From Yoonia tamlensis (lineage in GTDB: Bacteria; Pseudomonadota; Alphaproteobacteria; Rhodobacterales; Rhodobacteraceae), in the NCBI RefSeq assembly GCF_900115105.1, contig NZ_FOYP01000001.1, forward strand, positions 1,204,097-1,268,096: 64,000 nt of DNA, given 5' to 3'. Each line of letters starts with the position of its first letter. Position 1 is the stretch's first letter. Shown here piece after piece: positions 46,201 through 56,646 of this stretch. The notes beneath the pieces are model-generated. The model worked only from the letters and a program-made list of their open reading frames with translations, did not search any database and was not told the DNA's origin. Position numbers and translations under genes: made by a program.

Positions 46201-46619
46201 ACAGTTCGCTTGAACGGGTGGAAATCACTGTCGCGGGCGAATGGTCCGACCGCTATATTCTGACCTGCAACCAGATCGAAGTCCCGCTGCGCGCATATGG
46301 CCCCGATTTGCAAGGGGCGGGCATCAGGTTCCGCAGCTGGCAACCGTGGTCATCCCTGCACCCGACAATTCCGGCACATGCGCCGCTGGTGTTTGATATC
46401 TATGACAAGACGGTCGGCCGTTCGGTTGGCGGGTTGGCCTATCATGTGGCCCACCAAGGCGGGCGGGCGCATGAAACGCGACCCGTGAATGAACTTGAGG
46501 CCGAAGGGCGCAGACGGGTCCGTTTTGTACCCGGACAGCACACGCCAGAGCGCTTCACACCGATCCACCCGCGCAAGAATGCGCATCAAAACTGGACGCT
46601 GGATTTGCGGTTTACATAG
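43251..46619 (+). CDS. Transglutaminase-like protein fused to DUF2126
   Basis: A large protein of 1122 aa. Residues 1-270 are a bacterial transglutaminase-like region with catalytic C180 (GSCRDSAWLL), H229 (DLHAWTEVYL) and D245 (GMDPTSGLFAGEG). From about 320 to the end is DUF2126 (MRLTMGGEPTFISANDRDGA and many conserved blocks), which belongs to the same gene neighbourhood in other genomes. Cysteine-protease or amidase activity on a peptide made by the ATP-grasp partner is predicted. It is divergent from the ATP-grasp gene. The fused form is common in this family. Confidence 0.92.
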   Translation: MSIKVALSHKTTYSYDRLITLAPHIVRLRPTPHARTPIKSYSLTVAPKSHFVNWQQDAFSNWQARLVFPEPTRELSVTVDLVADMVAINPFDFFLDATADKVPFLYDKALLRDLKPYLKKTARGDAFEQFVANAPPQTGDTNNWLVAINQYVADSIAYTIRMEPGVQTPTETIKKALGSCRDSAWLLVALFRSLGYAARFVSGYLIQLTADQKPISGPSGPTEDFTDLHAWTEVYLPGAGWVGMDPTSGLFAGEGHIPLACTPEPSSAAAISGAHDVAEVTFGFEMSVQRIAEPPRVTRPLSPNQWAEIDRAGQTIETKLKAQDMRLTMGGEPTFISANDRDGAEWNTDAVGPTKQQYADDLLRRLHKRFAPHGVLHHGQGKWYPGEALPRWAYSIIWRGDGLPLWNDVDLIAKEGTGKATTETASDFASKLAENLGFDDDYVHEIYEDPLHFMGTEALLPENVTAEDSELADPQERARLIRMMNNGLDKPSSFAIPLQLAQAKASAHRRFKWASERWTTRRGKLFLTPGDSPAGLRLPLATLRKSERDKKGKRIRVDKPFQRDPLTRRPPIPARRLMQVPFDGAAGPAQTYEADYWLRDIGSSDDWIAGGQTFWEEGTPIRTALTVEVRAGILHVFMPPTGSADEYLDLVEAAEETAKDMGLTVRIEGYEPPRDPSINVIRVTPDPGVIEINIHPANNWNGLRDITEALYEEARQCELDSFTFMVDGRLTGSGGGNHIVVGGQTPSDSPFLRRPDLAASVVRYWQRHPSLSYLFSGTFIGPTSQAPRFDEGRSGNVYEMEIALAELQRMQDSGQGFPWLSDRILRHLLTDLTGNTHRAEICIDKMFSPDSPTGRLGLVEFRGFEMPPHWQMSMAQGLIIRALLAWFWDKPYTEPLIDWKSDLHDKHLLPHHVWDDFKEVLADLSGAHGFEFRPDWYDAQFEFRFPEVGSTEVEGLTLCLRNAIEPWLVLGEESTGGGTSRYVDSSLERVEITVAGEWSDRYILTCNQIEVPLRAYGPDLQGAGIRFRSWQPWSSLHPTIPAHAPLVFDIYDKTVGRSVGGLAYHVAHQGGRAHETRPVNELEAEGRRRVRFVPGQHTPERFTPIHPRKNAHQNWTLDLRFT

Positions 46620-46628
46620 GCTGTCTGC

Positions 46629-46661
46629 GGCGCGTGCGGGTGCGATGAACCCGCGCGCGCC
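46629..46661. terminator. Strong GC hairpin between convergent genes
   Basis: GGCGCGTGCGGGT (46629-46641) pairs with ACCCGCGCGCGCC (46649-46661): 13 bp with one GT wobble and a 7-nt loop. It sits in the 47-nt gap between the transglutaminase stop and the histidine kinase stop. There is no T-run, so it may act as a bidirectional barrier. Confidence 0.6.
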
Positions 46662-46666
46662 GCGAT

Positions 46667-47986
46667 CTAACGCCCGATAACAACCTCGGCCAGCAATCCG
46701 CCCAGCGTGTCGCTTTTGCCCAGGCGCAAAACCCCGCCATGCGTGCGCGCAATATCTGCGACAATCGACAGGCCAAGCCCGACACCGCTGCCCTTGTCTT
46801 GGTTGCGGGCGGGGTCAAGCCGGACAAAGGGGCTCATGGCGTCCTCATATTGTGCGGGCGGAATGCCCGGCCCATCATCGGCCACCCAAAAACGGACCGC
46901 GCGGTCGGTGACGCTCACACCGATCTTGGCTTGGGTGCCATAGCGCAGCGCGTTGCCGATCAAATTGTCCAACGCCCGCCGGATGGCTGTCGGGCGCAGC
47001 GGCACGGGGGTATTCGGCCCGTCGATCCGGTCAAGCGTCAGCGCATGGCCCATGCGTTGGTGGTTGTGCAAAATCGTGCGCAAGATGTCCGCCGGCACCA
47101 CGAGCGCGATCTCGTCGCTGGCGTCGCTGCGCGCAAAGTCCAGAAACGTATCCACAAGACGCTGCATTTCATCGACATCTTCGATCAACGGTGCGGCGTC
47201 TTCTTCGTCAAGAAATGACAGGCCCAACCGCATCCGTGTCAGCGGGGTGCGCAAATCATGACTTACCCCCGAAAGCATGAGCGTGCGGCTCTGGATCTGG
47301 CGTTCAAGCCGGTTGCGCATGTCCAAAAACGCCATGCCCGCGGCGCGAACCTCGACCGCGCCTGTCGGGGTAAACTGGGTAATCCGGCCGCGCCCGTAAT
47401 CTGTCGCGGCTTCGGCCATGCGTTTGATAGGGCGTAGCTGATTGCGCAAGAATATAAATGCAACGGCGGTCATAAATGCCCCCATCACCACCATAATCAC
47501 CAAAAGCTGGTGCGGATTGGCTGCCGAAACGCGGCGGCGACTGAATTCAAGCCGCAACGGCCCGTGTACCGTATCCACCCAAAGCACAACGCGCCCGCGG
47601 TCTTCGAGTGAAACGGTCATTGGCGGTTCAATGATTTCGCGCATCGTCGCAATCACCATGCTGCCGGTCAGATCAACAAAGGGAACAATATCGCGCGCAG
47701 GCATATCGCTGTTTGAAAATGCGGGTACGATTTGCAAAGCGTTGCCCAATTCATCAAGCGCCGCCTGCGCAAGGGCGACATCGGGTGCCCTGTTTGCGGT
47801 TGCGATCATATATTGCAGATCGATCGTTTCGGCAGTTGTCATCAGCCGCGTTACACCGTCAAAATGGCGCTGGATAAAGACAACAGAAATGAGCAATTGC
47901 AGCAGCAAGACTGGCAATATCAGAATAAGGGCCGCACGGGCGTAGATGCCACGCGGCATATAGGTTTTAAGCCAGCGAAAGAACAT
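46667..47986 (-). CDS. EnvZ-like sensor histidine kinase
   Basis: A 439-aa membrane kinase. The first helix is LILILPVLLLQLLISVVFI, a second lies near 165-185, followed by HAMP, HisKA with the phospho-acceptor His in LSGVSHDLRTPLTRMRLG and HATPase (N-box NLIGNALRY, G2 GVGLGLSI). The N-terminus (MFFRWLKTYMPRGIYARA) resembles EnvZ. No response regulator gene adjoins it, so its partner is elsewhere. It starts 44 nt from the divergent MBL hydrolase gene. Confidence 0.92.
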   Translation of the reverse strand: MFFRWLKTYMPRGIYARAALILILPVLLLQLLISVVFIQRHFDGVTRLMTTAETIDLQYMIATANRAPDVALAQAALDELGNALQIVPAFSNSDMPARDIVPFVDLTGSMVIATMREIIEPPMTVSLEDRGRVVLWVDTVHGPLRLEFSRRRVSAANPHQLLVIMVVMGAFMTAVAFIFLRNQLRPIKRMAEAATDYGRGRITQFTPTGAVEVRAAGMAFLDMRNRLERQIQSRTLMLSGVSHDLRTPLTRMRLGLSFLDEEDAAPLIEDVDEMQRLVDTFLDFARSDASDEIALVVPADILRTILHNHQRMGHALTLDRIDGPNTPVPLRPTAIRRALDNLIGNALRYGTQAKIGVSVTDRAVRFWVADDGPGIPPAQYEDAMSPFVRLDPARNQDKGSGVGLGLSIVADIARTHGGVLRLGKSDTLGGLLAEVVIGR

Positions 47987-48029
47987 GGCGCTAGGCTACT
48001 TCTCATTGGTACAAACGGAAAGCGCAGAT

Positions 48030-48965
48030 ATGCGGCACAGTGAAAACAAGCCACCCGTTGGCAAAGCCGAAAAATTGTTGCCCCGCCTTGCGCGGGTGCT
48101 GGCGCCCAATGCTTCGCCAATGACCTATTGGGGCACAAATACCTATATTCTGGGTGCAGACACCGTGGTGATTATTGACCCCGGCCCTGATAATGATGCG
48201 CATTTGGCAGCGATCATGCAGGCCCTTGAAGGGCGCAGGGTGGCGCAGATTCTGGTCACCCATAGCCATCTTGATCATTCGGGGCTTTGCGCGCGTCTGG
48301 CAGCGCAGACGGCAGCGCCCGTTGCAGGTTTTGGCGACAGCCAATCGGGCCGCAGCCCGATGATGCAAAGGCTTGTGGCGCAGGGGCTTGGCAGCGGAGG
48401 CGAGGGTGTCGACCACGGGTTTGCGCCCGATTTCACATTGCATGACGGTGCCGCGATCAACGGCGATTGGGGGGATATTACAGCGCTGCACACGCCCGGG
48501 CATATGGCAAACCATCTGTGTTTTGCATGGCAAGACATAATGTTTACCGGCGATCACATCATGGGCTGGTCAACCTCGCTGATTTCACCGCCTGACGGGG
48601 ATTTGACGGCCTTTATGGATTCGTGTGAAAAATTGCGCAGCTGGCCGGCGCGCCGCTATTTCCCCGCGCATGGCGCCCCGATTGCTGATCCGCAGCAGCG
48701 GCTGGACTGGCTGATGATGCATCGGCGTGACCGCGAAGCACAGATCCGCAGCTTGCTGGGGCAGGGGGTAAACACGATCCCCGCGCTAACAGAATCGATC
48801 TATCACGACATCGCACGCGAATTGCTGCCAGCTGCGCAGCGCAATGTTTTTGCGCATCTTATCGACCTGTGCCAAAGGCAGGTCGCGGCCGCAATTCCGC
48901 GCGTCGGAATTCAAGCAAAATATAGGTTAATCGGGTCGTCAGAAAAAACCGTAACCGGAATGTAA
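48030..48965 (+). CDS. MBL-fold metallo-hydrolase
   Basis: A 311-aa metallo-beta-lactamase-fold hydrolase, LACTB2-like. Metal ligands are in VTHSHLDHSGL, HTPGHMANHLCF and FTGDHIMGW, with ARRYFPAHGAP further on. A C-terminal helical region (about 240-290) is typical of this subgroup. The ATG at 48030 (MRHSENK) has GGAAAG upstream; the frame extends to 47985, inside the kinase start. Substrate unknown. Confidence 0.9.
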   Translation: MRHSENKPPVGKAEKLLPRLARVLAPNASPMTYWGTNTYILGADTVVIIDPGPDNDAHLAAIMQALEGRRVAQILVTHSHLDHSGLCARLAAQTAAPVAGFGDSQSGRSPMMQRLVAQGLGSGGEGVDHGFAPDFTLHDGAAINGDWGDITALHTPGHMANHLCFAWQDIMFTGDHIMGWSTSLISPPDGDLTAFMDSCEKLRSWPARRYFPAHGAPIADPQQRLDWLMMHRRDREAQIRSLLGQGVNTIPALTESIYHDIARELLPAAQRNVFAHLIDLCQRQVAAAIPRVGIQAKYRLIGSSEKTVTGM

Positions 48966-49025
48966 AAAAACGGGCAAAAAGCTCTGGACGTCCCTAATCG
49001 GCATTGCTATACGGCCCGCAGTTGT

Positions 49026-49100
49026 TCCGACGTAGCTCAGCGGTAGAGCAGTTGACTGTTAATCAATTGGTCGTAGGTTCGATCCCTACCGTCGGAGCCA
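49026..49100 (+). tRNA. tRNA-Asn (GTT)
   Basis: 75 nt with encoded CCA. Acceptor TCCGACG pairs with CGTCGGA (49090-49096), discriminator G, CCA 49098-49100. The anticodon loop CTGTTAA gives GTT. D-arm GTAGCTCAGCGGTAGAGC and T-loop TTCGATC are canonical. Confidence 0.97.
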
Positions 49101-49108
49101 AAGAATTC

Positions 49109-49142
49109 AAGGGCTTAGTGAGAAATCGCTAAGCCCTTTTTT
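49109..49142 (+). terminator. Intrinsic terminator of tRNA-Asn
   Basis: AAGGGCTTAG (49109-49118) pairs with CTAAGCCCTT (49129-49138), a 10-bp stem with a 10-nt loop, running into six T residues (49137-49142). Confidence 0.9.
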
Positions 49143-49291
49143 CATTTGGCGGTTCGTAAACTTGACCGCAATCCGGTGTAATATTTTGTCTTGATGTTGC
49201 GATTTGCGGGGTATTTTGCGTCGCTCTTGGCTTGGCATCCGTGCAATTGGGCCTATGCTAGCGCAAAATACGAACGACGAAGGAGTGGACC

Positions 49292-49696
49292 ATGTCACCG
49301 TTCAAGATTGCTGTCCTTGCCTGTGGTCTTTTGGCTGCATGCGATCAAACACCCCCCATTGTGGTCGAAGACAATCTGCCGCTGGATGATCCGCGCCAGC
49401 AGGCATTGGTGATGAGCGAATGTGCGATCTATTTCGCGGCCGTGGCCAAGCTTGAGGCTGCAGGCCAATCCGCCAATGGCAACCCCACCAAAGACTGCCC
49501 CGTAGAGGCGCGCGCGCGTGCGGCGGACATCAACCCGATGGTCAGCGTCCCATCCGTGACGCCAGGCTATCCTGAAACATTGTATCAACGGATGCTCGCA
49601 CGCGGCATTCCGGCAGATTTGGCCGCAGATATCGCCAAATCCAAAGCTTTCTGGGACCTCGTCGCACAACGCGATTCCGCCTACGCGAATTTTTAG
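49292..49696 (+). CDS. Small lipoprotein of unknown function
   Basis: A 134-aa protein with a lipoprotein signal (VLACGLLAACDQ, lipobox LAAC, Cys17). The mature part has two more cysteines (SECAIYFAAV and TKDCPVEA) and is mostly helical. AAGGAG lies 8 nt before the ATG. No family is recognised. It would be anchored to the periplasmic face of a membrane. Confidence 0.8.
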   Translation: MSPFKIAVLACGLLAACDQTPPIVVEDNLPLDDPRQQALVMSECAIYFAAVAKLEAAGQSANGNPTKDCPVEARARAADINPMVSVPSVTPGYPETLYQRMLARGIPADLAADIAKSKAFWDLVAQRDSAYANF

Positions 49697-49797
49697 GTTT
49701 TTATGAACGGGCTATAGTTGGCTGAGCGGCTTAACGTTGCCTTTGGTTATGTTCCGATTCTACGCCATAATAACTGCGCCGCCCTTTGGAGAAAGCT

Positions 49798-50163
49798 ATG
49801 CCTGCTCAGCTTGGCCGCATCATTATATACACTAAAAAGATAGAGGCCGTTACGGATTTCTACTGTACGCACTTTGGCTTTCAAGCCCATAGACGTGAGG
49901 GAGATCGAATTGTCGAATTGGTGGCACGGGGGAATGGTAGCGCGATACTTTTACACCCGCTGTCGGCTGGGCGCAAAGAGGGGCAGGCACTCGTCAAGTT
50001 GGTATTTGACGTTCAAGACGTTGCAGAGTTCTGTCGCAACTCGGAAATGCAGGGCTTGGCGTTCGGCACCATACACCAGGCTGACGGATATTGCTTCGCC
50101 AATGCAAAAGACCCGGCCAAAAACACAGTCTCCGTTTCGAGTCGGGCATTTGTGAAGCGTTAG
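49798..50163 (+). CDS. VOC (glyoxalase/dioxygenase-fold) protein
   Basis: A 121-aa single VOC domain: LGRIIIYTKKIEAVTDFYCT, then FGFQAHRREGDRIVELVA and VKLVFDVQDVAEFC. The family binds metal and small molecules and includes glyoxalase, bleomycin-resistance and dioxygenase-like members; the exact role here is unknown. The ATG at 49798 has GGAG 10 nt upstream. It is convergent with the next gene, with ends overlapping by 4 nt. Confidence 0.8.
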   Translation: MPAQLGRIIIYTKKIEAVTDFYCTHFGFQAHRREGDRIVELVARGNGSAILLHPLSAGRKEGQALVKLVFDVQDVAEFCRNSEMQGLAFGTIHQADGYCFANAKDPAKNTVSVSSRAFVKR

Positions 50164-50504
50164 CCATAAACCATCAACGCCGTGATCAGCGCTTCCGGGC
50201 TCGTCTGATACAGTCCTTGATCGGACTTCAGTTGGATCAAACGGGTAGGGCGGTCCTCGGGTGCTATGCCTGCGATGTCCATTGCGCGGGCAATATGGTC
50301 GCCACCGCCGTTGACTATATCCCCCATGATCGCTGTGTGGTTAGATTTCACATAGATTTCTACCTGCCCCCTGCGCTGGTTGTAGGCGGCATTGCTAATC
50401 CCCGTGCTGAGCGCGGAAAGCGGAAGCAGCAGCGGATTGCCGATGTGGTTTGCCTCTGTGCTGCAACCGCACAGGATGGTAAGGACAATCAGGTGGCGTT
50501 TCAT
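50160..50504 (-). CDS. Small lipoprotein of unknown function
   Basis: A 114-aa protein starting MKRHLIVLTILCGCST, a short lipoprotein-type signal with Cys at 12 or 14. The mature part shows no known domain (YNQRRGQVEIYVKSNH, GDIVNGGGDHIARAMDIAGI). The open frame reaches 50606, but the ATG at 50502-50504 fits the signal. The function is unknown. Confidence 0.65.
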   Translation of the reverse strand: MKRHLIVLTILCGCSTEANHIGNPLLLPLSALSTGISNAAYNQRRGQVEIYVKSNHTAIMGDIVNGGGDHIARAMDIAGIAPEDRPTRLIQLKSDQGLYQTSPEALITALMVYG

Positions 50505-50691
50505 TGTGTTTTCGCCCGTTCTATGGGTTGACTTATAAGGGTATTGGTCAGATAAGCCGCCATCCGTACAAGTGTTTTGTGCGGACACAAGTAAAATTAC
50601 GCCCATCGGGCGCGCTGTTTACAGGCGGTTTTAGCCACTAACGCCGGAATGATCCGGGGCCTCAGAGACGCGAAAAACGAAGGAAGATCAT

Positions 50692-51309
50692 ATGTTTGCG
50701 GTTTTGAAAACCGGCGGCAAGCAATACAAAGTCGCTTCTGGCGACGTGCTCCGCGTAGAAAAGCTGGCAGCGAGCGCTGGCGAAACAGTTCAATTCAACG
50801 AGATTCTGATGGTTGGCGCCACTGTTGGCGCGCCTTTGGTTGCAGATGCCGGCGTCCAAGCCGAAGTCATCGACCAAATCAAAGGTCCAAAGACAATCAA
50901 TTTCGTAAAACGTCGTCGTAAGCATTCATCGGCACGTAAAAAAGGCCACCGTCAGCAACTGACACTGGTCCGCATCGGCGACATTCTGGAATCAGGCGCT
51001 GACAAATCCGGCGTGAAAGCGGCTGTAAATGGCGCGGCCCCGGTTGCTGCGGCACCTGCTGCAAAAAAAGCGGCACCTAAGAAAGCTGCGGCGCCTAAGG
51101 CTGCTGCCGGTTCTGACGATTTGAAAAAATTGTCCGGTGTTGGCCCCGCACTTGAGAAAAAACTGCTCGAAGCTGGCGTAACGACATTCGCACAGATCGC
51201 AGCATGGACACCCGAAGATGTGGCCGCGATGGACGAAAAACTGTCCTTCAAAGGTCGTATCGAACGTGAAGGCTGGATCGCGCAAGCGGTTGAGCTGGCA
51301 AAAGGCTAA
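50692..51309 (+). CDS. rplU: 50S ribosomal protein L21 with C-terminal extension
   Basis: Residues 1-103 are L21 ([20 protein letters not shown] and [19 protein letters not shown]). An Ala/Lys-rich linker (about 108-140) and a helix-hairpin-helix-like module (about 143-205: [20 protein letters not shown]) follow, giving 205 aa against about 103 for ordinary L21. Such extensions occur in Rhodobacterales. GGAAG lies upstream of the ATG. rpmA follows after 12 nt. Confidence 0.96.
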   Translation: MFAVLKTGGKQYKVASGDVLRVEKLAASAGETVQFNEILMVGATVGAPLVADAGVQAEVIDQIKGPKTINFVKRRRKHSSARKKGHRQQLTLVRIGDILESGADKSGVKAAVNGAAPVAAAPAAKKAAPKKAAAPKAAAGSDDLKKLSGVGPALEKKLLEAGVTTFAQIAAWTPEDVAAMDEKLSFKGRIEREGWIAQAVELAKG

Positions 51310-51321
51310 GGAGAGACACCA

Positions 51322-51591
51322 ATGGCACATAAAAAAGCAGGCGGTTCATCCCGTAACGGACGCGACTCAGCTGGTCGTCGTCTTGGCGTAAAGAAATTCG
51401 GTGGCGAAGTTGTCATTCCTGGCAACATCATCATGCGTCAGCGCGGCACAAAAATGTGGCCGGGCATGGGCGTTGGCATGGGCAAGGATCACACAATCTT
51501 TGCAACCGTCGAAGGCAACGTTCAGTTCCACAAAGGCCTCAAGGGCCGTACCTTTATTTCGGTCCTGCCGGTGGCGGAGGCCGCTGAATAA
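51322..51591 (+). CDS. rpmA: 50S ribosomal protein L27
   Basis: 89 aa, complete. [20 protein letters not shown] is the conserved N-terminus that reaches the peptidyl-transferase centre. GGAGAG precedes the ATG. It is cotranscribed with rplU and ends before a strong terminator. Confidence 0.98.
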   Translation: MAHKKAGGSSRNGRDSAGRRLGVKKFGGEVVIPGNIIMRQRGTKMWPGMGVGMGKDHTIFATVEGNVQFHKGLKGRTFISVLPVAEAAE

Positions 51592-51617
51592 GCCGAATAC
51601 CTTAAGGTAAAATTTTT

Positions 51618-51646
51618 GGGGATCGGCGCAAGCCGGTCCCCTTTTT
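51618..51646 (+). terminator. Intrinsic terminator of rplU-rpmA
   Basis: GGGGATCGGC (51618-51627), GCAA tetraloop, GCCGGTCCCC (51632-51641): a 10-bp stem with one GT pair, followed by TTTTT. Confidence 0.95.
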
Positions 51647-51717
51647 CGTTCATACTCTTGCCATGTTATCAATTTAGACGTGTCTAGGGATGGTCGTGTT
51701 TTCGAGGAGGGAAAGCA

Positions 51718-52260
51718 GTGATTCATGAAGAGATTACAGTTCAAGAGACAATAACCGCAGAACGGTTTGTGCTGCGTCCGTGCCGCAAGTCGGACGCAGG
51801 GTTAATCGCGATGTATGCCGCGGATGAACGTGTCGCGCGCGGCACCCGCAGCATTCCGCATCCGTTGCCACCGGGCACGATTGAAGCGATGATCGACCGC
51901 GCGAGCGCCGCAGACCGCAGCGAAGACATCTGGGTCATCGACGGATCTGCGCATGGCCATGTTGAGGCCTTGGGCGTCATTACCCTTGAACGGATGGATC
52001 GCAACCAATCCGAAATTTTCTATTGGATCGCGCCTGCGTTCTGGAACACCGGACTGGCATCAGAAGCCGTGCGCGCCTTGATCGCTGCCAACCCGCATCA
52101 GGCCAAAACCATCTTTGCCGAAGCCTTTCAGGATAACCCCGGATCGGCCCGCGTATTGACCAACTGCGGCTTTGATTATCTTGGCGACGCCGAGGCGTTT
52201 TCGGTCGCGCGCAACGCCACGGTGCCGACTTGGACTTATACGTTGAAAGTTGGGGCATAG
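51718..52260 (+). CDS. GNAT-family N-acetyltransferase
   Basis: A 180-aa acetyltransferase of the RimJ/RimL type (Acetyltransf_3). RFVLRPCRKSDAGLIAMYA opens the domain; IFYWIAPAFWNTGLASEAVR is the acetyl-CoA-binding motif A, and DNPGSARVLTNCGFDY is motif B. The GTG start has GGAGGG 8 nt upstream. It lies 73 nt before obgE. It may acetylate a ribosomal protein or a small amine; the substrate is unknown. Confidence 0.88.
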   Translation: MIHEEITVQETITAERFVLRPCRKSDAGLIAMYAADERVARGTRSIPHPLPPGTIEAMIDRASAADRSEDIWVIDGSAHGHVEALGVITLERMDRNQSEIFYWIAPAFWNTGLASEAVRALIAANPHQAKTIFAEAFQDNPGSARVLTNCGFDYLGDAEAFSVARNATVPTWTYTLKVGA

Positions 52261-52315
52261 ATCAGCGCGCGCCTTGAGCTGGCGCGCGCAATAGACTATC
52301 GCCACATCTGAATAG

Positions 52316-54474
<2,159 letters not shown>

Positions 54475-54486
54475 AAGGTCAAGACG

Positions 54487-55752
54487 ATGCATGATGCTGA
54501 CGATATCACAAAAATGATGACCGATATTGGCAAGGCTGCGCGCGCCGCTGCGACAGTGCTGGCGAGCGCCGCGCCGCAAGCCAAAGCGCAAGCGCTGAAT
54601 GTCGCCGCCGATACGGTGTGGGACCAGCGTGCGCAGATCATTGCTGCCAATAAAAAAGACATGGCCTTTGGCGCCGAAAAAGGCCTGTCCCCTGCGATGA
54701 TGGACCGCCTTATGCTGGATGAGGACCGGATCGCGGGGATCGTCAGCGGCTTGCGCGCAGTGGCCGCACAAGATGACCCGATTGGCGCAGTAACCGAAGA
54801 ATGGACTCAGCCTTCGGGGTTGCACATCAAACGCGTGCGGACCCCGATCGGGGTTATTGGCGTGATTTACGAAAGCCGCCCGAATGTGACGGCGGATGCC
54901 GGTGCGCTTTGCCTGAAGTCGGGCAATGCGGTGATCTTGCGTGGGGGCTCCGAAGGGTTCCATTCAAGCCAGGCAATCCATACATGTCTGGCAGCGGGTT
55001 TGCGCGCCGCGGGTCTGCCGGAAAAGGCGATCCAGCTGGTCCCGACACGTGACCGTGCTGCGGTCTCTGCGATGCTGCAAGCCACTGATTTTATTGATGT
55101 GATCGTGCCGCGCGGCGGCAAAGGGCTGGTTGGTCTTGTCCAGCGCGAGGCACGTGTGCCTGTCTTTGCCCATCTCGAAGGTATTTGCCATATCTATGTC
55201 GACGCCAGCGCAGATCTGGCCAAGGCCCGCGCGGTTTTGATCAACGCCAAAACACGGCGCACGGGGATTTGCGGGTCAGCCGAATGTCTGCTTGTTGATC
55301 AGGCGTTTCTGGACCAGCACGGCGATATTCTGACACGCGACCTGCTGGAAGCAGGGGTCGAAGTCCGCGCTGCCGGTACGCTTGCGCAGACCAAGGGCAC
55401 CGTGCCCGCGCAGGCTGATGATTTCGGGCATGAATTTCTGGATATGATTATTGCTGCGAAAGCTGTCGACGGGATCGACGGGGCTGTCGCCCATATCCGT
55501 GAATTCGGGTCAAATCACACCGATGCGATCATCGCCGAGAATGACGCTGTCGCCGACCGTTTTTTCCGCGACCTTGATAGCGCGATTTTGATGCGCAATG
55601 CGTCGACGCAATTTGCCGATGGCGGTGAATTTGGCATGGGCGCTGAAATCGGGATTGCGACGGGCAAGCTGCATGCGCGCGGTCCTGTGGGCGCGGTACA
55701 GCTGACAAGTTTTAAATATCTTGTCACCGGTGACGGCACAATCCGGAGCTAG
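54487..55752 (+). CDS. proA: Gamma-glutamyl phosphate reductase
   Basis: A 421-aa aldehyde-dehydrogenase-fold enzyme, second step of proline synthesis. [20 protein letters not shown] and [18 protein letters not shown] (with the catalytic Cys) are intact, as is [20 protein letters not shown] near the end. It is cotranscribed with obgE and proB. The stop overlaps the chpT stop on the other strand by 4 nt. Confidence 0.97.
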   Translation: MHDADDITKMMTDIGKAARAAATVLASAAPQAKAQALNVAADTVWDQRAQIIAANKKDMAFGAEKGLSPAMMDRLMLDEDRIAGIVSGLRAVAAQDDPIGAVTEEWTQPSGLHIKRVRTPIGVIGVIYESRPNVTADAGALCLKSGNAVILRGGSEGFHSSQAIHTCLAAGLRAAGLPEKAIQLVPTRDRAAVSAMLQATDFIDVIVPRGGKGLVGLVQREARVPVFAHLEGICHIYVDASADLAKARAVLINAKTRRTGICGSAECLLVDQAFLDQHGDILTRDLLEAGVEVRAAGTLAQTKGTVPAQADDFGHEFLDMIIAAKAVDGIDGAVAHIREFGSNHTDAIIAENDAVADRFFRDLDSAILMRNASTQFADGGEFGMGAEIGIATGKLHARGPVGAVQLTSFKYLVTGDGTIRS

Positions 55753-56339
55753 AAGCGCGCGGTCAGGCTGCTTTCGCCGACTGTATACGCAAGGGTGCGC
55801 CCTGTCTCGGCAAGGGCGGGGGGCAGTAATGCAAACTGTACCTGCGCCGCCGTATATGGGTGCGTGCTATGCACATTTTCAAACCCTTCCCACAGGTCGG
55901 GGTCAATTGATACGCGGCGCGCATTGGCGCTAAAATCCCATGTATCACCTGTGCATGACACAGTGATTTCGCCCCCCATAGGCAGCGCGGTTTCAAAGCA
56001 AAGCAGCATCAGCAGTGCCAGTCGCACGCTGCGCCGTGGCTGGTCGTCGCTGACATCCCAGATAAACTGGTGCCGCCCGCCAACAGAGACTGCGCGCAGG
56101 ATGCTTTGCACTTCGGTGCTACTAATCCGCTGGCCGTCGTTGACCGCGCCAAAGGCGATTCGAAACAGGCGTATCCGCGCATTTGCGCTATTCACACTGT
56201 CGCTGATCAGCGCCATTTCGGGATCGGTATTGCCATTTGTAAGCCCCAAAAGTTCAACACCATTGCCGATTGCGCCAATTGGGCTAATAAGGTCATGACA
56301 AATGCGCGAGCCGACAAGTGCGGCCAAATCAGTTTGCAT
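55749..56339 (-). CDS. chpT: Histidine phosphotransferase ChpT
   Basis: A 196-aa protein with the dimerising helix [20 protein letters not shown], where H15 accepts phosphate, and a degenerate HATPase-like C-terminal part. In Caulobacter, ChpT passes phosphate from CckA to CtrA and CpdR; in Rhodobacterales the same relay controls motility and gene transfer agents. The convergent gene is proA. The divergent DUF3553 gene starts 30 nt away. Confidence 0.92.
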   Translation of the reverse strand: MQTDLAALVGSRICHDLISPIGAIGNGVELLGLTNGNTDPEMALISDSVNSANARIRLFRIAFGAVNDGQRISSTEVQSILRAVSVGGRHQFIWDVSDDQPRRSVRLALLMLLCFETALPMGGEITVSCTGDTWDFSANARRVSIDPDLWEGFENVHSTHPYTAAQVQFALLPPALAETGRTLAYTVGESSLTARF

Positions 56340-56368
56340 GGTGTGGTCTCTCCTTTGAGGAACAGAAT

Positions 56369-56548
56369 ATGATCGGCATTAACGCCATTTTAGAGCCCGG
56401 GATGCTGGTCCAAAATCCCGCCCAGCCAGACTGGGGCACCGGGCAGGTCCAGTCAAATATTGCGGGCAAAATCACCGTCAATTTTCGTGAACAGGGGAAA
56501 GTTGTCATTGACGGCACACGTCTGGCCCTTGTTATCGTTGATCGGTAG
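56369..56548 (+). CDS. DUF3553 protein
   Basis: A 59-aa protein with the family pattern LEPGMLVQNPAQPDWGTGQV and ITVNFREQGKVVIDG, a small beta-barrel of KOW/SH3 type. GGAA lies 7 nt before the ATG. The function of the family is not established; similar domains occur at the end of UvrD/PcrA-like helicases and can bind RNA polymerase or nucleic acid. Confidence 0.88.
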   Translation: MIGINAILEPGMLVQNPAQPDWGTGQVQSNIAGKITVNFREQGKVVIDGTRLALVIVDR

Positions 56549-56646
56549 TCCGCCTTGTGAAAACAGGGGTAGCGCCTCAATGGTTGCCAAAACGTTAATG
56601 CGGCAATAGAAACCGCGCCTGAAGGCCAAAGGTACGACATTCATTC

